Positions 9,032-17,352 of a stretch of 64,000 nt of DNA are shown piece by piece (positions within the stretch are counted from its first letter, which is position 1; every line of letters begins with the position of its first letter). The notes under the pieces are model-generated. The model was not told the DNA's origin. It did no database searches and worked only from the letters and a program-made list of their open reading frames with translations. The DNA is from Mycobacterium sp. MFM001 (GTDB taxonomy: Bacteria; Actinomycetota; Actinomycetes; Mycobacteriales; Mycobacteriaceae): the NCBI RefSeq assembly GCF_003402475.1, contig NZ_BFAB01000005.1:1-64000 (forward strand). The letters are read 5' to 3'. Made by a program: the position numbers and the translations under genes.

Positions 9032-10120
9032 ATGACCGACCCGTTCACGATCCCGACACAGCACTGGCATCGCCTCGACGACGGCCGGATTCAGTGCGAC
9101 GTGTGTCCGCGGGCCTGCAAGCTGCACGAGGGCCAGCGCGGCCTGTGCTTCGTCCGCGGCCGCATCGGCGATCAGATCCAGCTCACGAGTTACGGGCGCT
9201 CGAGCGGGTTTTGCGTCGACCCGGTCGAGAAGAAGCCGCTCAACCACTTCCTGCCCGGCTCGGCGGTGTTGTCGTTCGGCACCGCGGGCTGCAACCTGGC
9301 CTGCAAGTTCTGTCAGAACTGGGACATCTCCAAGTCCCGCGAGACCGACACCCTGACCAGCCGCGCCACGCCGGACGACATCGCCCGGGTTGCCGACGAA
9401 TTGGGTTGTCGCAGTGTGGCTTTCACGTACAACGATCCGACCATCTTCTGGGAATACGCCGCAGATGTCGCCGACGCCTGCCACCAGCGGGGCATCGAAT
9501 CGATCGCGGTGACGGCGGGCTACATGTGCGCTGCGCCACGCGCGGAGTTCTACCGGCACATCGACGCCGCCAACGTCGACCTGAAGGCGTTCACCGAAGA
9601 CTTCTACCGCAAGGTGTGCGTCGGACATCTCGACGACGTGCTGGACACACTGATCTACCTGTGCCGCGAAACCGACGTGTGGGTGGAGATCACCACGCTG
9701 CTGATACCCGGCCGAAACGACAGCGACGCCGAGATCGCCGCGCAGTGCGCCTGGATCGCCGAGAACCTGGGCGTCGATGTGCCGGTGCACTTCACCGCAT
9801 TTCACCCGGACTACAAGATGACCGACACGCCGCCGACCCCACCGGCGACGCTGATGCGGGCCCGGCGGATCGGCATCGCGGAAGGCCTGCGCTACGTCTA
9901 CACCGGAAACATCCATGACCCCGACGGCGGAACCACCTCGTGTCCGGGGTGCGGGTCGGCGGTCGTCGTGCGCGACTGGTATGCGATGCGGGGCTACGCG
10001 CTGACCGACGACGGCCGCTGCCGCGAGTGTGGTTTCCGGGTGGCGGGTGTCTACGACGGCCCGGCGGGGCAATGGGGGCGACGGCGCCTGCCGCTGCTGA
10101 CCAGCCTGAGCAAGGTGTGA
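9032..10120 (+). CDS. Radical SAM enzyme, PflA/AmrS-like (AmmeMemoRadiSam type)
   Basis: The 362-residue protein has the radical SAM motif CNLACKFC (C-x3-C-x2-C) near residue 90, preceded by a cysteine-rich N-terminal region (CDVCPRAC) and followed by a C-terminal zinc-ribbon-like segment (CPGCG...CRECGF). This matches the family annotated as pflA in mycobacteria (Rv3138) and named AmrS when found with AMMECR1 and Memo proteins. Neither partner, and no pyruvate formate-lyase, is in the window, so the substrate is unknown. It lies 24 bases after hisN, probably in one transcript. Confidence 0.85.
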   Translation: MTDPFTIPTQHWHRLDDGRIQCDVCPRACKLHEGQRGLCFVRGRIGDQIQLTSYGRSSGFCVDPVEKKPLNHFLPGSAVLSFGTAGCNLACKFCQNWDISKSRETDTLTSRATPDDIARVADELGCRSVAFTYNDPTIFWEYAADVADACHQRGIESIAVTAGYMCAAPRAEFYRHIDAANVDLKAFTEDFYRKVCVGHLDDVLDTLIYLCRETDVWVEITTLLIPGRNDSDAEIAAQCAWIAENLGVDVPVHFTAFHPDYKMTDTPPTPPATLMRARRIGIAEGLRYVYTGNIHDPDGGTTSCPGCGSAVVVRDWYAMRGYALTDDGRCRECGFRVAGVYDGPAGQWGRRRLPLLTSLSKV

Positions 10121-10141
10121 AGTATTTAACAGGCGCGTTCT

Positions 10142-10161
10142 ATCTTACTCCGGAGTAAGAT
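10142..10161. promoter_or_regulatory. Perfect 20-base palindromic operator before fadE24
   Basis: ATCTTACTCCGGAGTAAGAT is a perfect 20-base palindrome, 51 bases before the fadE24 start. Its size and symmetry fit a TetR- or GntR-type operator controlling fadE24-fadE23. No regulator gene adjoins it, so the binding protein must be encoded elsewhere. Confidence 0.6.
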
Positions 10162-10212
10162 CGGCGGTACCGCATTGGCCCAACGACCGTGCTCAATAAA
10201 AAGGCTGCTGAC

Positions 10213-11601
10213 ATGACCAACACCGTCCCCGCCACCAACGGACGCCCCAAGCGAACCGGCCGAAAGACCGCCGTCGGCGAATACAAACACAAGCGAACCG
10301 GGATCGACATCAGCCTGGCGCTGCTCACCCCGATCGTCGGCCAGGACTTCCTGGACAAATACCACCTGCGCGACCCGCTGAACAAGACCCTGCGCTACGG
10401 CGTCAAGACGATGTTCTCCGCCGCCGGCGCCACCAACCGGCAATTCAAGAAGGTTCAAGGCCTGCGCGGTGGGCCCACCCGGCTGAAGGCAAGCGGCAAG
10501 GACTACTTCGACCTGACGCCCGACGACGACCAGAAGCTGATCGTCCAAACCGTCGAAGAGTTCGCCGAAGAGGTGCTGCGCCCGGCCGCGCATGACGCAG
10601 ACGAAGCCACGACCTATCCGCCGGACCTGATCGCCAAGGCGGCGGAGCTTGGCATCACCGCCGTCAACGTTCCGGAAGACTTCGAGGGCATCGCCGAACA
10701 CCGCTCCAGCGTCACCAATGTGCTTGTGGCCGAGGCGCTGGCGTACGGCGACATGGGTTTGGCCCTGCCGATTCTGGCGCCCGCGGGTGTGGCGGCGGCG
10801 CTCACCCATTGGGGCAGCGCCGACCAACAGGCCACGTACCTCAAGGAATTCGCCGGCGAGAACGTTCCGCAGGCGTGCGTGGCGATCGCCGAACCCCAGC
10901 CGTTGTTCGACCCGACGGCCCTGAAGACCACAGCAGTGCGCACTCCGAGCGGCTACCGGCTCGACGGGGTGAAGTCGTTGGTGCCGGCGGCCGCCGACGC
11001 CGAGCTGTTCATCGTCGCCGCGCAACTCAACGGCAAGCCGGCGCTGTTCATCGTCGAGTCGTCGACGAAGGGCCTGACCGTCAAGCCCGACCCCAGCATG
11101 GGCATCCGTGCGGCGGCGCTGGGCCAGGTCGAGTTGGACAAGGTGTCGGTACCGTTGAGCGCCCGCCTCGGCGAGGACGACGCCAGCGACGCCGACTACT
11201 CCGAGGCGATCGCGCTATCCCGGCTGGGTTGGGCGGCATTGGCGGTCGGCACCTCGCACGCGGTGCTCGACTACGTCGTGCCCTACGTCAAAGAACGCGA
11301 AGCGTTCGGGGAGCCGATCGCCCACCGCCAGTCGGTGGCGTTCATGTGCGCCAACATCGCGATCGAGCTCGACGGCCTGCGGATGATCACCTGGCGCGGC
11401 GCGGCACGGGCCGAGCAGGGCCTGTCGTTCACCCGTGAAGCGGCGCTGGCCAAGCGACTCGGCGCCGACAAGGGCATGCAGATCGGCCTGGACGGCGTGC
11501 AGCTGCTCGGCGGTCACGGCTACACCAAGGAACACCCGGTCGAGCGGTGGTACCGCGACCTGCGAGCCATCGGCGTCGCCGAGGGCGTCGTAGTTATCTA
11601 A
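10213..11601 (+). CDS. fadE24: Acyl-CoA dehydrogenase FadE24
   Basis: This FAD-dependent acyl-CoA dehydrogenase has 462 residues. A basic N-terminal extension of about 95 residues precedes the ACAD fold. The C-terminal helical domain contains LDGVQLLGGHGYTKEHPVE, the usual FAD-contact and QxxGGxGY region. The pairing with the next acyl-CoA dehydrogenase and the flanking hisN and radical SAM genes identify it as the Rv3139 orthologue. I start at ATG 10213, with AAAGG upstream, rather than at GTG 10189. Paired mycobacterial ACADs often form alpha2beta2 heterotetramers (known for FadE26-27 and FadE28-29); the same is inferred here. Confidence 0.9.
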   Translation: MTNTVPATNGRPKRTGRKTAVGEYKHKRTGIDISLALLTPIVGQDFLDKYHLRDPLNKTLRYGVKTMFSAAGATNRQFKKVQGLRGGPTRLKASGKDYFDLTPDDDQKLIVQTVEEFAEEVLRPAAHDADEATTYPPDLIAKAAELGITAVNVPEDFEGIAEHRSSVTNVLVAEALAYGDMGLALPILAPAGVAAALTHWGSADQQATYLKEFAGENVPQACVAIAEPQPLFDPTALKTTAVRTPSGYRLDGVKSLVPAAADAELFIVAAQLNGKPALFIVESSTKGLTVKPDPSMGIRAAALGQVELDKVSVPLSARLGEDDASDADYSEAIALSRLGWAALAVGTSHAVLDYVVPYVKEREAFGEPIAHRQSVAFMCANIAIELDGLRMITWRGAARAEQGLSFTREAALAKRLGADKGMQIGLDGVQLLGGHGYTKEHPVERWYRDLRAIGVAEGVVVI

Positions 11602-11627
11602 AAGACCTGCAACCCGAAAGACCAATC

Positions 11628-12836
11628 ATGGCAATCAATTTGGAACTTCCCCGCAAGATGCATGCCGTCATCGACAAGGCGCACCAGGGTGCCGCCGAGA
11701 TGATGCGGCCGATCGCACGCAAGTACGACCTGAACGAGCACGCCTATCCCGTCGAGCTCGACACGCTGGCCAACCTGTTCGAAGGAGCCGTCGAATCCAA
11801 CGGCCTGGGGCTCTCCGGGGCCGAAGCGTTCCGAGCGAGCGAAAGCAAGGACGAAAACCGCAACGGCGCCAACATGGCAGCGGTGCTGCAAGCGTTGGAA
11901 GCCAGTTGGGGCGACGCGGCGATGATGCTCTCGATGCCCTACCAAGGGCTGGGAAACGCCGCGATCTCCGGTGTGGCCACCGACGAACAGCTGCAGCGCC
12001 TGGGCAAGGTGTGGGCGGCGATGGCCATCACCGAACCGGGATTCGGATCGGACTCCGCCGCCGTGTCGACCACCGCCAAGCTCGACGGCGACGAGTACGT
12101 GATCAACGGCGAGAAGATCTTCGTCACCGCGGGTTCGCGCGCCACGCACATCGTGGTGTGGGCGACGCTGGACAAGTCGAAGGGGCGTCCGGCGATCAAG
12201 TCGTTCATCGTGCCGCGGGAGCACCCGGGTGTGACTGTCGAGCGGCTCGAGAACAAGCTGGGCATCAAGGGCTCCGACACCGCGGTGATCCGGTTCGACA
12301 ACGCACGGATCCCCAAGGACAACCTGCTGGGCAACCCGGAGATCGAGCCCGGCAAGGGGTTCGCCGGGGTTATGGAGACCTTCGACAACACCCGGCCGGT
12401 TGTCGCCGCCATGGCCGTCGGTGTAGCCCGCGCCGCCTTGGAGGAGCTCCGCAAGATCCTGACGAACGCCGGTGTCGAGATCTCCTACGACAAGCCGTCG
12501 CACGCCCAAAGTGCCGCCGCCGCAGAGTTTTTGCGGATGGAGGCCGACTGGGAGGCCAGCTACCTGCTGACGCTGCGTTCGGCGTGGCAGGCCGACAACA
12601 GCATCCCCAACTCCAAAGAAGCGTCGATGGCCAAGGCCAAGGCCGGCCGCGTCGGCAGCGACATCACGTGTAAGGCCGTCGAATTGGCCGGCACCGCAGG
12701 CTATTCCGAGCAGTCTCTGCTGGAGAAGTGGGCACGCGATTCGAAGATCATGGACATCTTCGAGGGCACACAGCAGATCCAGCAGCTGGTGGTGGCGCGA
12801 CGGCTGCTGGGGCTGAGTTCGGCCGAACTCAAGTAA
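11628..12836 (+). CDS. fadE23: Acyl-CoA dehydrogenase FadE23
   Basis: The 402-residue acyl-CoA dehydrogenase has the N-terminal FAD/substrate signature AITEPGFGSDSAAVSTTA and the C-terminal IFEGTQQIQQLVVAR, which places the glutamate of the IFEGT motif where the catalytic base is often found. It begins 26 bases after fadE24 and surely shares its transcript. It corresponds to Rv3140. In M. tuberculosis the next gene is fadB4, whereas here a long accessory island follows. Confidence 0.92.
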   Translation: MAINLELPRKMHAVIDKAHQGAAEMMRPIARKYDLNEHAYPVELDTLANLFEGAVESNGLGLSGAEAFRASESKDENRNGANMAAVLQALEASWGDAAMMLSMPYQGLGNAAISGVATDEQLQRLGKVWAAMAITEPGFGSDSAAVSTTAKLDGDEYVINGEKIFVTAGSRATHIVVWATLDKSKGRPAIKSFIVPREHPGVTVERLENKLGIKGSDTAVIRFDNARIPKDNLLGNPEIEPGKGFAGVMETFDNTRPVVAAMAVGVARAALEELRKILTNAGVEISYDKPSHAQSAAAAEFLRMEADWEASYLLTLRSAWQADNSIPNSKEASMAKAKAGRVGSDITCKAVELAGTAGYSEQSLLEKWARDSKIMDIFEGTQQIQQLVVARRLLGLSSAELK

Positions 12837-12861
12837 GTTTGCGCGCCCCGCGCCGTGCGCC

Positions 12862-12912
12862 AGCGTGCGGCTGGCCGCACGCTCGACGCCGACTGTGTGC
12901 CTGGCCGCACAC
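12862..12912. terminator. Tandem hairpins between convergent genes
   Basis: Two related hairpins lie between the convergent ends of fadE23 and the EsxA-like gene. The first has arms AGCGTGCGGC (12862-12871) and GCCGCACGCT (12874-12883). The second has GTGTGC (12895-12900) and GCACAC (12907-12912). The units share CTGGCCGCAC and look like a diverged tandem duplication. The placement fits a bidirectional terminator. Confidence 0.6.
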
Positions 12913-12917
12913 TCGGG

Positions 12918-13205
12918 CTAGCTGAACAGGCCGGTGACCGTTCCTTCGGTGTGGGCCATCGCCTGGCCGGCCTCGCTGATCGTGTTTGCGAGGTTCTGCA
13001 ACGCATCGTTGAGTTCCGTCGCGGTGCGATCCCACCGGGTCTGGATGGCGTGGTAGGCCTCCGAACCGGACCCGGTCCACGCCGCCATCAGCGTGGTCAG
13101 CGAACCCCGGCCCTCGTCGAGCAGGCCGTGGGTGGTCTGGACCGCAGCCTGAAGGTCACTGGCTCCGCCTTCGATGCCGGCGAAGTTCCATACCTGTTCA
13201 GTCAT
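12918..13205 (-). CDS. Orphan EsxA (ESAT-6) homologue, WXG100 family
   Basis: The protein has exactly 95 residues, like ESAT-6. It matches my memory of M. tuberculosis EsxA along its whole length (about 70 percent by hand alignment), including the openings MTEQ and WNFAGIE, LLDEG, GSGSEAY, and the C-terminal block [16 protein letters not shown]. The WxG turn is W-T-G. EsxA is a helical-hairpin effector secreted by the ESX-1 type VII system as a 1:1 partner of EsxB. No esxB, PE, PPE or ESX gene is nearby, so it must borrow a partner or act differently. GGAG precedes the ATG. Confidence 0.9.
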   Translation of the reverse strand: MTEQVWNFAGIEGGASDLQAAVQTTHGLLDEGRGSLTTLMAAWTGSGSEAYHAIQTRWDRTATELNDALQNLANTISEAGQAMAHTEGTVTGLFS

Positions 13206-13327
13206 CGCGTTGCTCCGTTTGCGTTTGCGGTTGCATCGATGCTACTGGATGCGTCGGTGTGCTCATGACACCAATTTCGGCGGTGCTCGCTGGTCTTTGG
13301 TGCCGCGGCTCGGCGGCCATTCGGTAG

Positions 13328-13933
13328 TTATGCCGTCGACAAACGCGGTAGCTCGACCATCGAGATTTCGTGAGCCTCGCCCGGCTCGATCCCCATGGCG
13401 CGCAACAAAAGCTCGGCCGTCGACGACCCGGCCTCGCGCCAGGTCTGATGGCCTTCGAGCACCATCCACATCGCGCTCACAGTGGCGCCGAGGACCAGCG
13501 AGGCGATGCTGTCGACGCCCAGCGAGCCGAAGTCGTACCGACCGGCTGCGACGCCAGCGCTGATGTCACGCATGGGCGGTCCGGTCATCACGGCGCGCAG
13601 TGATTCCTCGGACAATCCGAACTTAACGGCGAAGCGGCCGAGGGTCGGATTCTCATGCGCGTAGCGAACCCACAATCGCACGCCGGTAGCTAGCCGCGCC
13701 GCGGGGTCGTCGATGCCGGCGAAGCTCGCCGAGACTCGCTGATGCAGGTCTGCGCTGAATTCGGCGACCACGCGATCAAACAAGTCACTCACGGACCCGA
13801 TATTGCGGTAGAGGGTGCCACGGGCCACGTTCGCCGCTTGGGCCAATTCGCTGATGGTCAACTGCGTCGTTCCCTTTTCGACGAACAGTCGGACGGCGGC
13901 GTCGCTGATCCGCTGATCCGTGGGTGTGGTCAT
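13328..13933 (-). CDS. TetR-family transcriptional repressor
   Basis: This 201-residue TetR regulator has an N-terminal helix-turn-helix (TISELAQAANVARGTLYRNIGS, near residues 25-46) and a helical ligand-binding domain. It is divergent from the extradiol-dioxygenase operon at 14079. The gap holds a 22-base palindrome over the operon promoter and a half-site between the putative promoter elements of this gene. It therefore probably represses both itself and the ring-cleavage operon, with an aromatic intermediate as the likely inducer. Confidence 0.88.
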   Translation of the reverse strand: MTTPTDQRISDAAVRLFVEKGTTQLTISELAQAANVARGTLYRNIGSVSDLFDRVVAEFSADLHQRVSASFAGIDDPAARLATGVRLWVRYAHENPTLGRFAVKFGLSEESLRAVMTGPPMRDISAGVAAGRYDFGSLGVDSIASLVLGATVSAMWMVLEGHQTWREAGSSTAELLLRAMGIEPGEAHEISMVELPRLSTA

Positions 13934-13968
13934 GGAGCTTTCCTAGGTTCGGTCCAACGAACGATCAG

Positions 13969-13985
13969 ATAGTACACCTATGTTC
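13969..13985 (-). promoter_or_regulatory. Putative regulator promoter with operator half-site
   Basis: On the minus strand TACTAT (13969-13974) is a good -10 hexamer about 35 bases before the TetR start. Just upstream of it, GAACATA (13979-13985 read on the minus strand) repeats one half of the 22-base operator at 14028-14049. This arrangement suggests weak autoregulation. Inferred from sequence alone. Confidence 0.35.
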
Positions 13986-14019
13986 CATCAATGCAGATTT
14001 TGCAATGTGAGAGGCATAC

Positions 14020-14049
14020 TTGACTAATATTGAACATATATGTTCAATA
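14020..14049 (+). promoter_or_regulatory. Operon promoter overlapped by 22-base palindromic operator
   Basis: A -35 hexamer TTGACT (14020-14025) is followed by a perfect 22-base palindrome (14028-14049), whose left half is TATTGAACATA and whose right half is its exact complement. The expected -10 position (14043-14048) falls inside the palindrome, so a bound repressor would block RNA polymerase. The divergently encoded TetR protein is the obvious ligand. The sequence is strikingly AT-rich for this genome. Confidence 0.7.
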
Positions 14050-14078
14050 CTTCTAACGCACACGGAAGCCAACACACC

Positions 14079-15206
14079 ATGACGAAGACAGCGCACCAAG
14101 ACCTGCACAGCGAGCAGGGCGCCCTCGCGGGCGAGCATCCAGGCCGATCACGCAACCCGGTCATCAAGGTTCACGACATCGCGTGGTTGGAATTCGAGAA
14201 ACCCGACCTGACCCTGGCGGAGGCGTTCGCGCACGCCTTCGGTTTCGCAACCGTCCTGCGCAGCGACACCGAACTGCAACTGCGCGGCACCGACGCGGGC
14301 GCACCGTGCGTGATCATCCGCCGCGGCGCAACCACACGCTTCCGCGGTATAGCGTTCACCGCGCACGACGAGTCCGACCTGCTTCGGTTGGCGAAGGCGA
14401 CCGGCGCGCGGACCCGCCCATTGCCCGACACCATCCGCGGGCTGACCGTCGACCTGGTCGATCCTAGCGGCATCCCGGTACGCGTTGTGGCCGGCACACA
14501 TCCGCTCGAAGCGCTTGCCGGACACCAAGTACCTCACACGTTCAACTTCGGCCACGACCTTCGTCGCGTCAACGCCACCCAACGACCGCCACGCATTCCC
14601 ACCAAGGTCCAGCGACTGGGCCACGTCGTACTTCAGAGCACCAAATACCTTGCCGCACTGAACTGGTACCTCGACAACCTCGGGATGATCGTCAGCGACT
14701 TCCTGTTCTTCCCCGGCCAGCGTGACCGCGGACCGGCCCTCAGTTTCATCCGCTGCGACCGCGGTTCGACGCCCGCCGATCACCACACCCTGGCCCTAGT
14801 ACTGGGCCCGTCAAACCGCTACGTGCACTCGGCGTATCAGGTGTGTGACCTCGACGCGCTTGCAGCCGGCGGCGAGTATCTCAAAGACCATGGCTACCAA
14901 CGGTCCTGGGGGATCGGCCGGCACATCCAGGGTAGTCAGATCTTCGACTACTGGCGCGACCCCGACGGTTTCCTGGTCGAGCACTTCACCGACGGCGACA
15001 TGTTCGACAACACCCTCGAACCCGGTTGGGCACCGTTCACCGCCTCGGGCCTCGCGCAATGGGGACCACCGGCCACCAAGGACTTCCTGGGCACCAGCCC
15101 GAGACACGCCCGCGGCGAAGCCCTAGCAGTGTTGACCGCGCTTCGCGGCGACAACGAATTCGACATCCACCGCCTCATCGGCCTACTGAAAGTTGCCAAG
15201 TCATGA
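14079..15206 (+). CDS. Type I extradiol ring-cleavage dioxygenase (two-domain VOC)
   Basis: This 375-residue vicinal-oxygen-chelate protein has two beta-alpha-beta modules. The C-terminal module carries the iron ligands expected for type I extradiol enzymes: H182 (RLGHVV), H250 (YVHSAY) and E301 (LVEHF). The active-site pair HH is at 235-236. It should open a catechol ring next to the diol to give a semialdehyde or keto-acid. An upstream in-frame ATG at 14040 lies inside the operator. ATG 14079 follows GGAAG and is the better start. It is first in an operon with FAH, P450 and DoxX genes. Confidence 0.85.
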   Translation: MTKTAHQDLHSEQGALAGEHPGRSRNPVIKVHDIAWLEFEKPDLTLAEAFAHAFGFATVLRSDTELQLRGTDAGAPCVIIRRGATTRFRGIAFTAHDESDLLRLAKATGARTRPLPDTIRGLTVDLVDPSGIPVRVVAGTHPLEALAGHQVPHTFNFGHDLRRVNATQRPPRIPTKVQRLGHVVLQSTKYLAALNWYLDNLGMIVSDFLFFPGQRDRGPALSFIRCDRGSTPADHHTLALVLGPSNRYVHSAYQVCDLDALAAGGEYLKDHGYQRSWGIGRHIQGSQIFDYWRDPDGFLVEHFTDGDMFDNTLEPGWAPFTASGLAQWGPPATKDFLGTSPRHARGEALAVLTALRGDNEFDIHRLIGLLKVAKS

Positions 15207-16141
15207 CCATCTCCATCCTGCACACCGTCGACGCCTGGTGGGTCGAAACCCCAACTGGTGCAGCCAAGATCGATACCAGCGCAACCACCACCGCCGGGAT
15301 GCTGGCCGACCGCGCCACCATCGACGCCGCCGCCACACGCGGCGATACCGTTCCCGTCGACAGCCTCGACCTGGTGTCGCCGGTGACCACGCCGTGCCGG
15401 GTGGTGGCGCAGATGACCAACTACGCCTCCCATGTCAAGGACGCCGGCATGGATCCCAAGACCATCCCGCTGACGTTCTTCCGCAAGTCGTCGGCGTCGA
15501 TCACCGGGCCGCTCGATCACATCGTCAAACCGGCCCATGTCCGATTCCTGGACTACGAGGTCGAGATCGGTCTCGTCATTGGCCGCGACATTCCTGTCGG
15601 CACAACCATTTCCGATACAAACCTGTCCGAATTCATCGCCGGATTGGTGGTTACCAACGATGTGTCGGCGCGCGACATCCAGCTGCCGCAGACCCAGTTC
15701 TACGAGGCGAAGTCCTACCCCACCTTCACCCCGGTCGGGCCCGCGTTGGTGCTGCTGGACGCGAACGAACTGAAACGCTTTGGCGACCTTCGGCTGCGAT
15801 TGCGCGTGAATGGTGAACTGCGCCAGGACATGCTGGTCGACGACGACATGCTGTACCGGCCGGTGCAGGCGCTGCAGTCGCTGGCACGCTTCCAGGATCT
15901 GGCCGCCGGCGACCTGATCATGACCGGTACTCCCGCCGGCACCGCGCTGAGCGCCCCGCCAAAGCCGATCGAGATCATCGGCTCGCTGCTACCGCCCGCG
16001 GTGAAGTGGAAGGCCTTCTTCAAACGGCAATCCGGCAACACCAAGTATCTGCACGACGGGGACGTCGTGGAGACCGCCATTGCCACGGACGACGGCGCCG
16101 TCGACCTCGGCGCTCAGCGCAACACCGTGAGGTACGCATGA
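15203..16141 (+). CDS. Fumarylacetoacetate hydrolase-family enzyme
   Basis: The 312-residue protein has the FAH fold signatures: H77 in NYASHVKD, the metal-binding E119 and E121 in DYEVEIG, D153 in NDVSARD, and MTGTPAGTA near the C-terminus. FAH-family members hydrolyse, decarboxylate or isomerise the products of aromatic ring opening. Its position directly after an extradiol dioxygenase (ATGA overlap) indicates that it acts on that ring-cleavage product. The exact reaction is unknown. Confidence 0.87.
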   Translation: MTISILHTVDAWWVETPTGAAKIDTSATTTAGMLADRATIDAAATRGDTVPVDSLDLVSPVTTPCRVVAQMTNYASHVKDAGMDPKTIPLTFFRKSSASITGPLDHIVKPAHVRFLDYEVEIGLVIGRDIPVGTTISDTNLSEFIAGLVVTNDVSARDIQLPQTQFYEAKSYPTFTPVGPALVLLDANELKRFGDLRLRLRVNGELRQDMLVDDDMLYRPVQALQSLARFQDLAAGDLIMTGTPAGTALSAPPKPIEIIGSLLPPAVKWKAFFKRQSGNTKYLHDGDVVETAIATDDGAVDLGAQRNTVRYA

Positions 16142-17328
16142 AACGCAAACCATCCCGAGTCCCGGTCTACAAGCCAGACATCTACTCCGTCGACGCCATC
16201 ATCGATCCTTACCCTCATTACCAGCGGCTACGGGGCCTCGGTTCAGTGGTGTGGTTGACCAAGCAGAAGGTGTTCGCGCTTCCCCGCTACGCCGAGTGCA
16301 AGGCCGTGCTGCTCGACGACAACACCTTCCTGTCCGGAAAGGGGGTCGCCCTCAATCCGATCAGCAACCGACTGTCCCGCGGCACGACACTCACCAGCGA
16401 TGGCGCCGAACACGACCAGCGACGGAAGCTTCTCGCGCACCGGATGCTACCGCGCGCGTTGCGTGAGATAAGCGACAGCGTGGACGCGACGGCTTCGGCG
16501 GTCGTCGAAGCGGCGCTCCACAAAGGCGAGATCGATGGTGTCAGCGACCTCGCGGCCGCGCTTCCACTCGCCGTCGTTCCCGACCTCATCGGTTGGCCCC
16601 GAGACCAACGCGATCACCTCATCGAGTGGGGTGGGGCCGCGTTCGACGTCCTAGGCCCGCTCAACTGGCAAGCGATCAAGGCAATGCCCGGTACGTTACG
16701 CATGCTGCGCTTCGCGCGCCGCGTCGTACACCAGCGCACGTTTCTCGACGGCAGCATTGCACACGAACTGATGACCGCCGCCGACCAAGGAAAGCTGTCG
16801 CACACCGAATGCCCGCCGCTGATGGTCGACTATCTCGTGCCATCGATAGACACCACCATGAGTGCCATCTCCAATACGCTGTACTTGTTCGCCAGACACC
16901 CCGAGCAGTGGCAGCTACTCAAGGACAAGCCGACGCTGATGGCGAACGCCATCAATGAAGTGGTCCGCTACGAGGCACCACTGCGCGCATTCGCGCGCTG
17001 TGTGCGCCAGCCGACTGAAATCGACGGTGTGACAATTTCTTCCGGCACGCGCGTCCTGGTGATGTTTGCCTCGGCGAACCGAGACGAACGTGAGTGGGAG
17101 GAGCCCGTGGTCTTCGATATCCGCCGCGACGCCGGCCGTCAAATCGGGTTCGGGCAGGGCGCCCACGCCTGCGCCGGTCAAAGCTTGGCTCGAATGGAGG
17201 CGACCGCCGTGCTTCGCGCGCTCATCGAGAGGGTAGGCCGGATCGAAGTCGCCGGCCCACCGACATGGGCGATCAACAACATCATTCGCCGCCATGAACG
17301 CCTGCCCCTCAAGCTGATCGCCGCGTAG
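16138..17328 (+). CDS. Cytochrome P450 with atypical I-helix
   Basis: The 396-residue class I P450 has the haem loop FGQGAHACAG (cysteine thiolate), the ExxR motif EVVR, and no membrane anchor. The I-helix reads LVPSIDTT where most P450s have AG-x-D/E-T, so the oxygen-groove residues are P-S. I associate this form, with low confidence, with aromatic O-demethylating P450s such as GcoA (CYP255). It overlaps the FAH gene (ATGA). No ferredoxin or reductase is adjacent. Releasing a catechol for the neighbouring dioxygenase by O-demethylation is a reasonable inference. Confidence 0.88.
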   Translation: MKRKPSRVPVYKPDIYSVDAIIDPYPHYQRLRGLGSVVWLTKQKVFALPRYAECKAVLLDDNTFLSGKGVALNPISNRLSRGTTLTSDGAEHDQRRKLLAHRMLPRALREISDSVDATASAVVEAALHKGEIDGVSDLAAALPLAVVPDLIGWPRDQRDHLIEWGGAAFDVLGPLNWQAIKAMPGTLRMLRFARRVVHQRTFLDGSIAHELMTAADQGKLSHTECPPLMVDYLVPSIDTTMSAISNTLYLFARHPEQWQLLKDKPTLMANAINEVVRYEAPLRAFARCVRQPTEIDGVTISSGTRVLVMFASANRDEREWEEPVVFDIRRDAGRQIGFGQGAHACAGQSLARMEATAVLRALIERVGRIEVAGPPTWAINNIIRRHERLPLKLIAA

Positions 17329-17352
17329 CAACCATTCCTCGATCGGAGCGTC

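Noticed and set aside
14040..14078. Upstream ATG giving a 388-residue extradiol dioxygenase
   Set aside because: The ATG lies inside the 22-base operator and lacks a ribosome site; ATG 14079 has GGAAG at the right distance.
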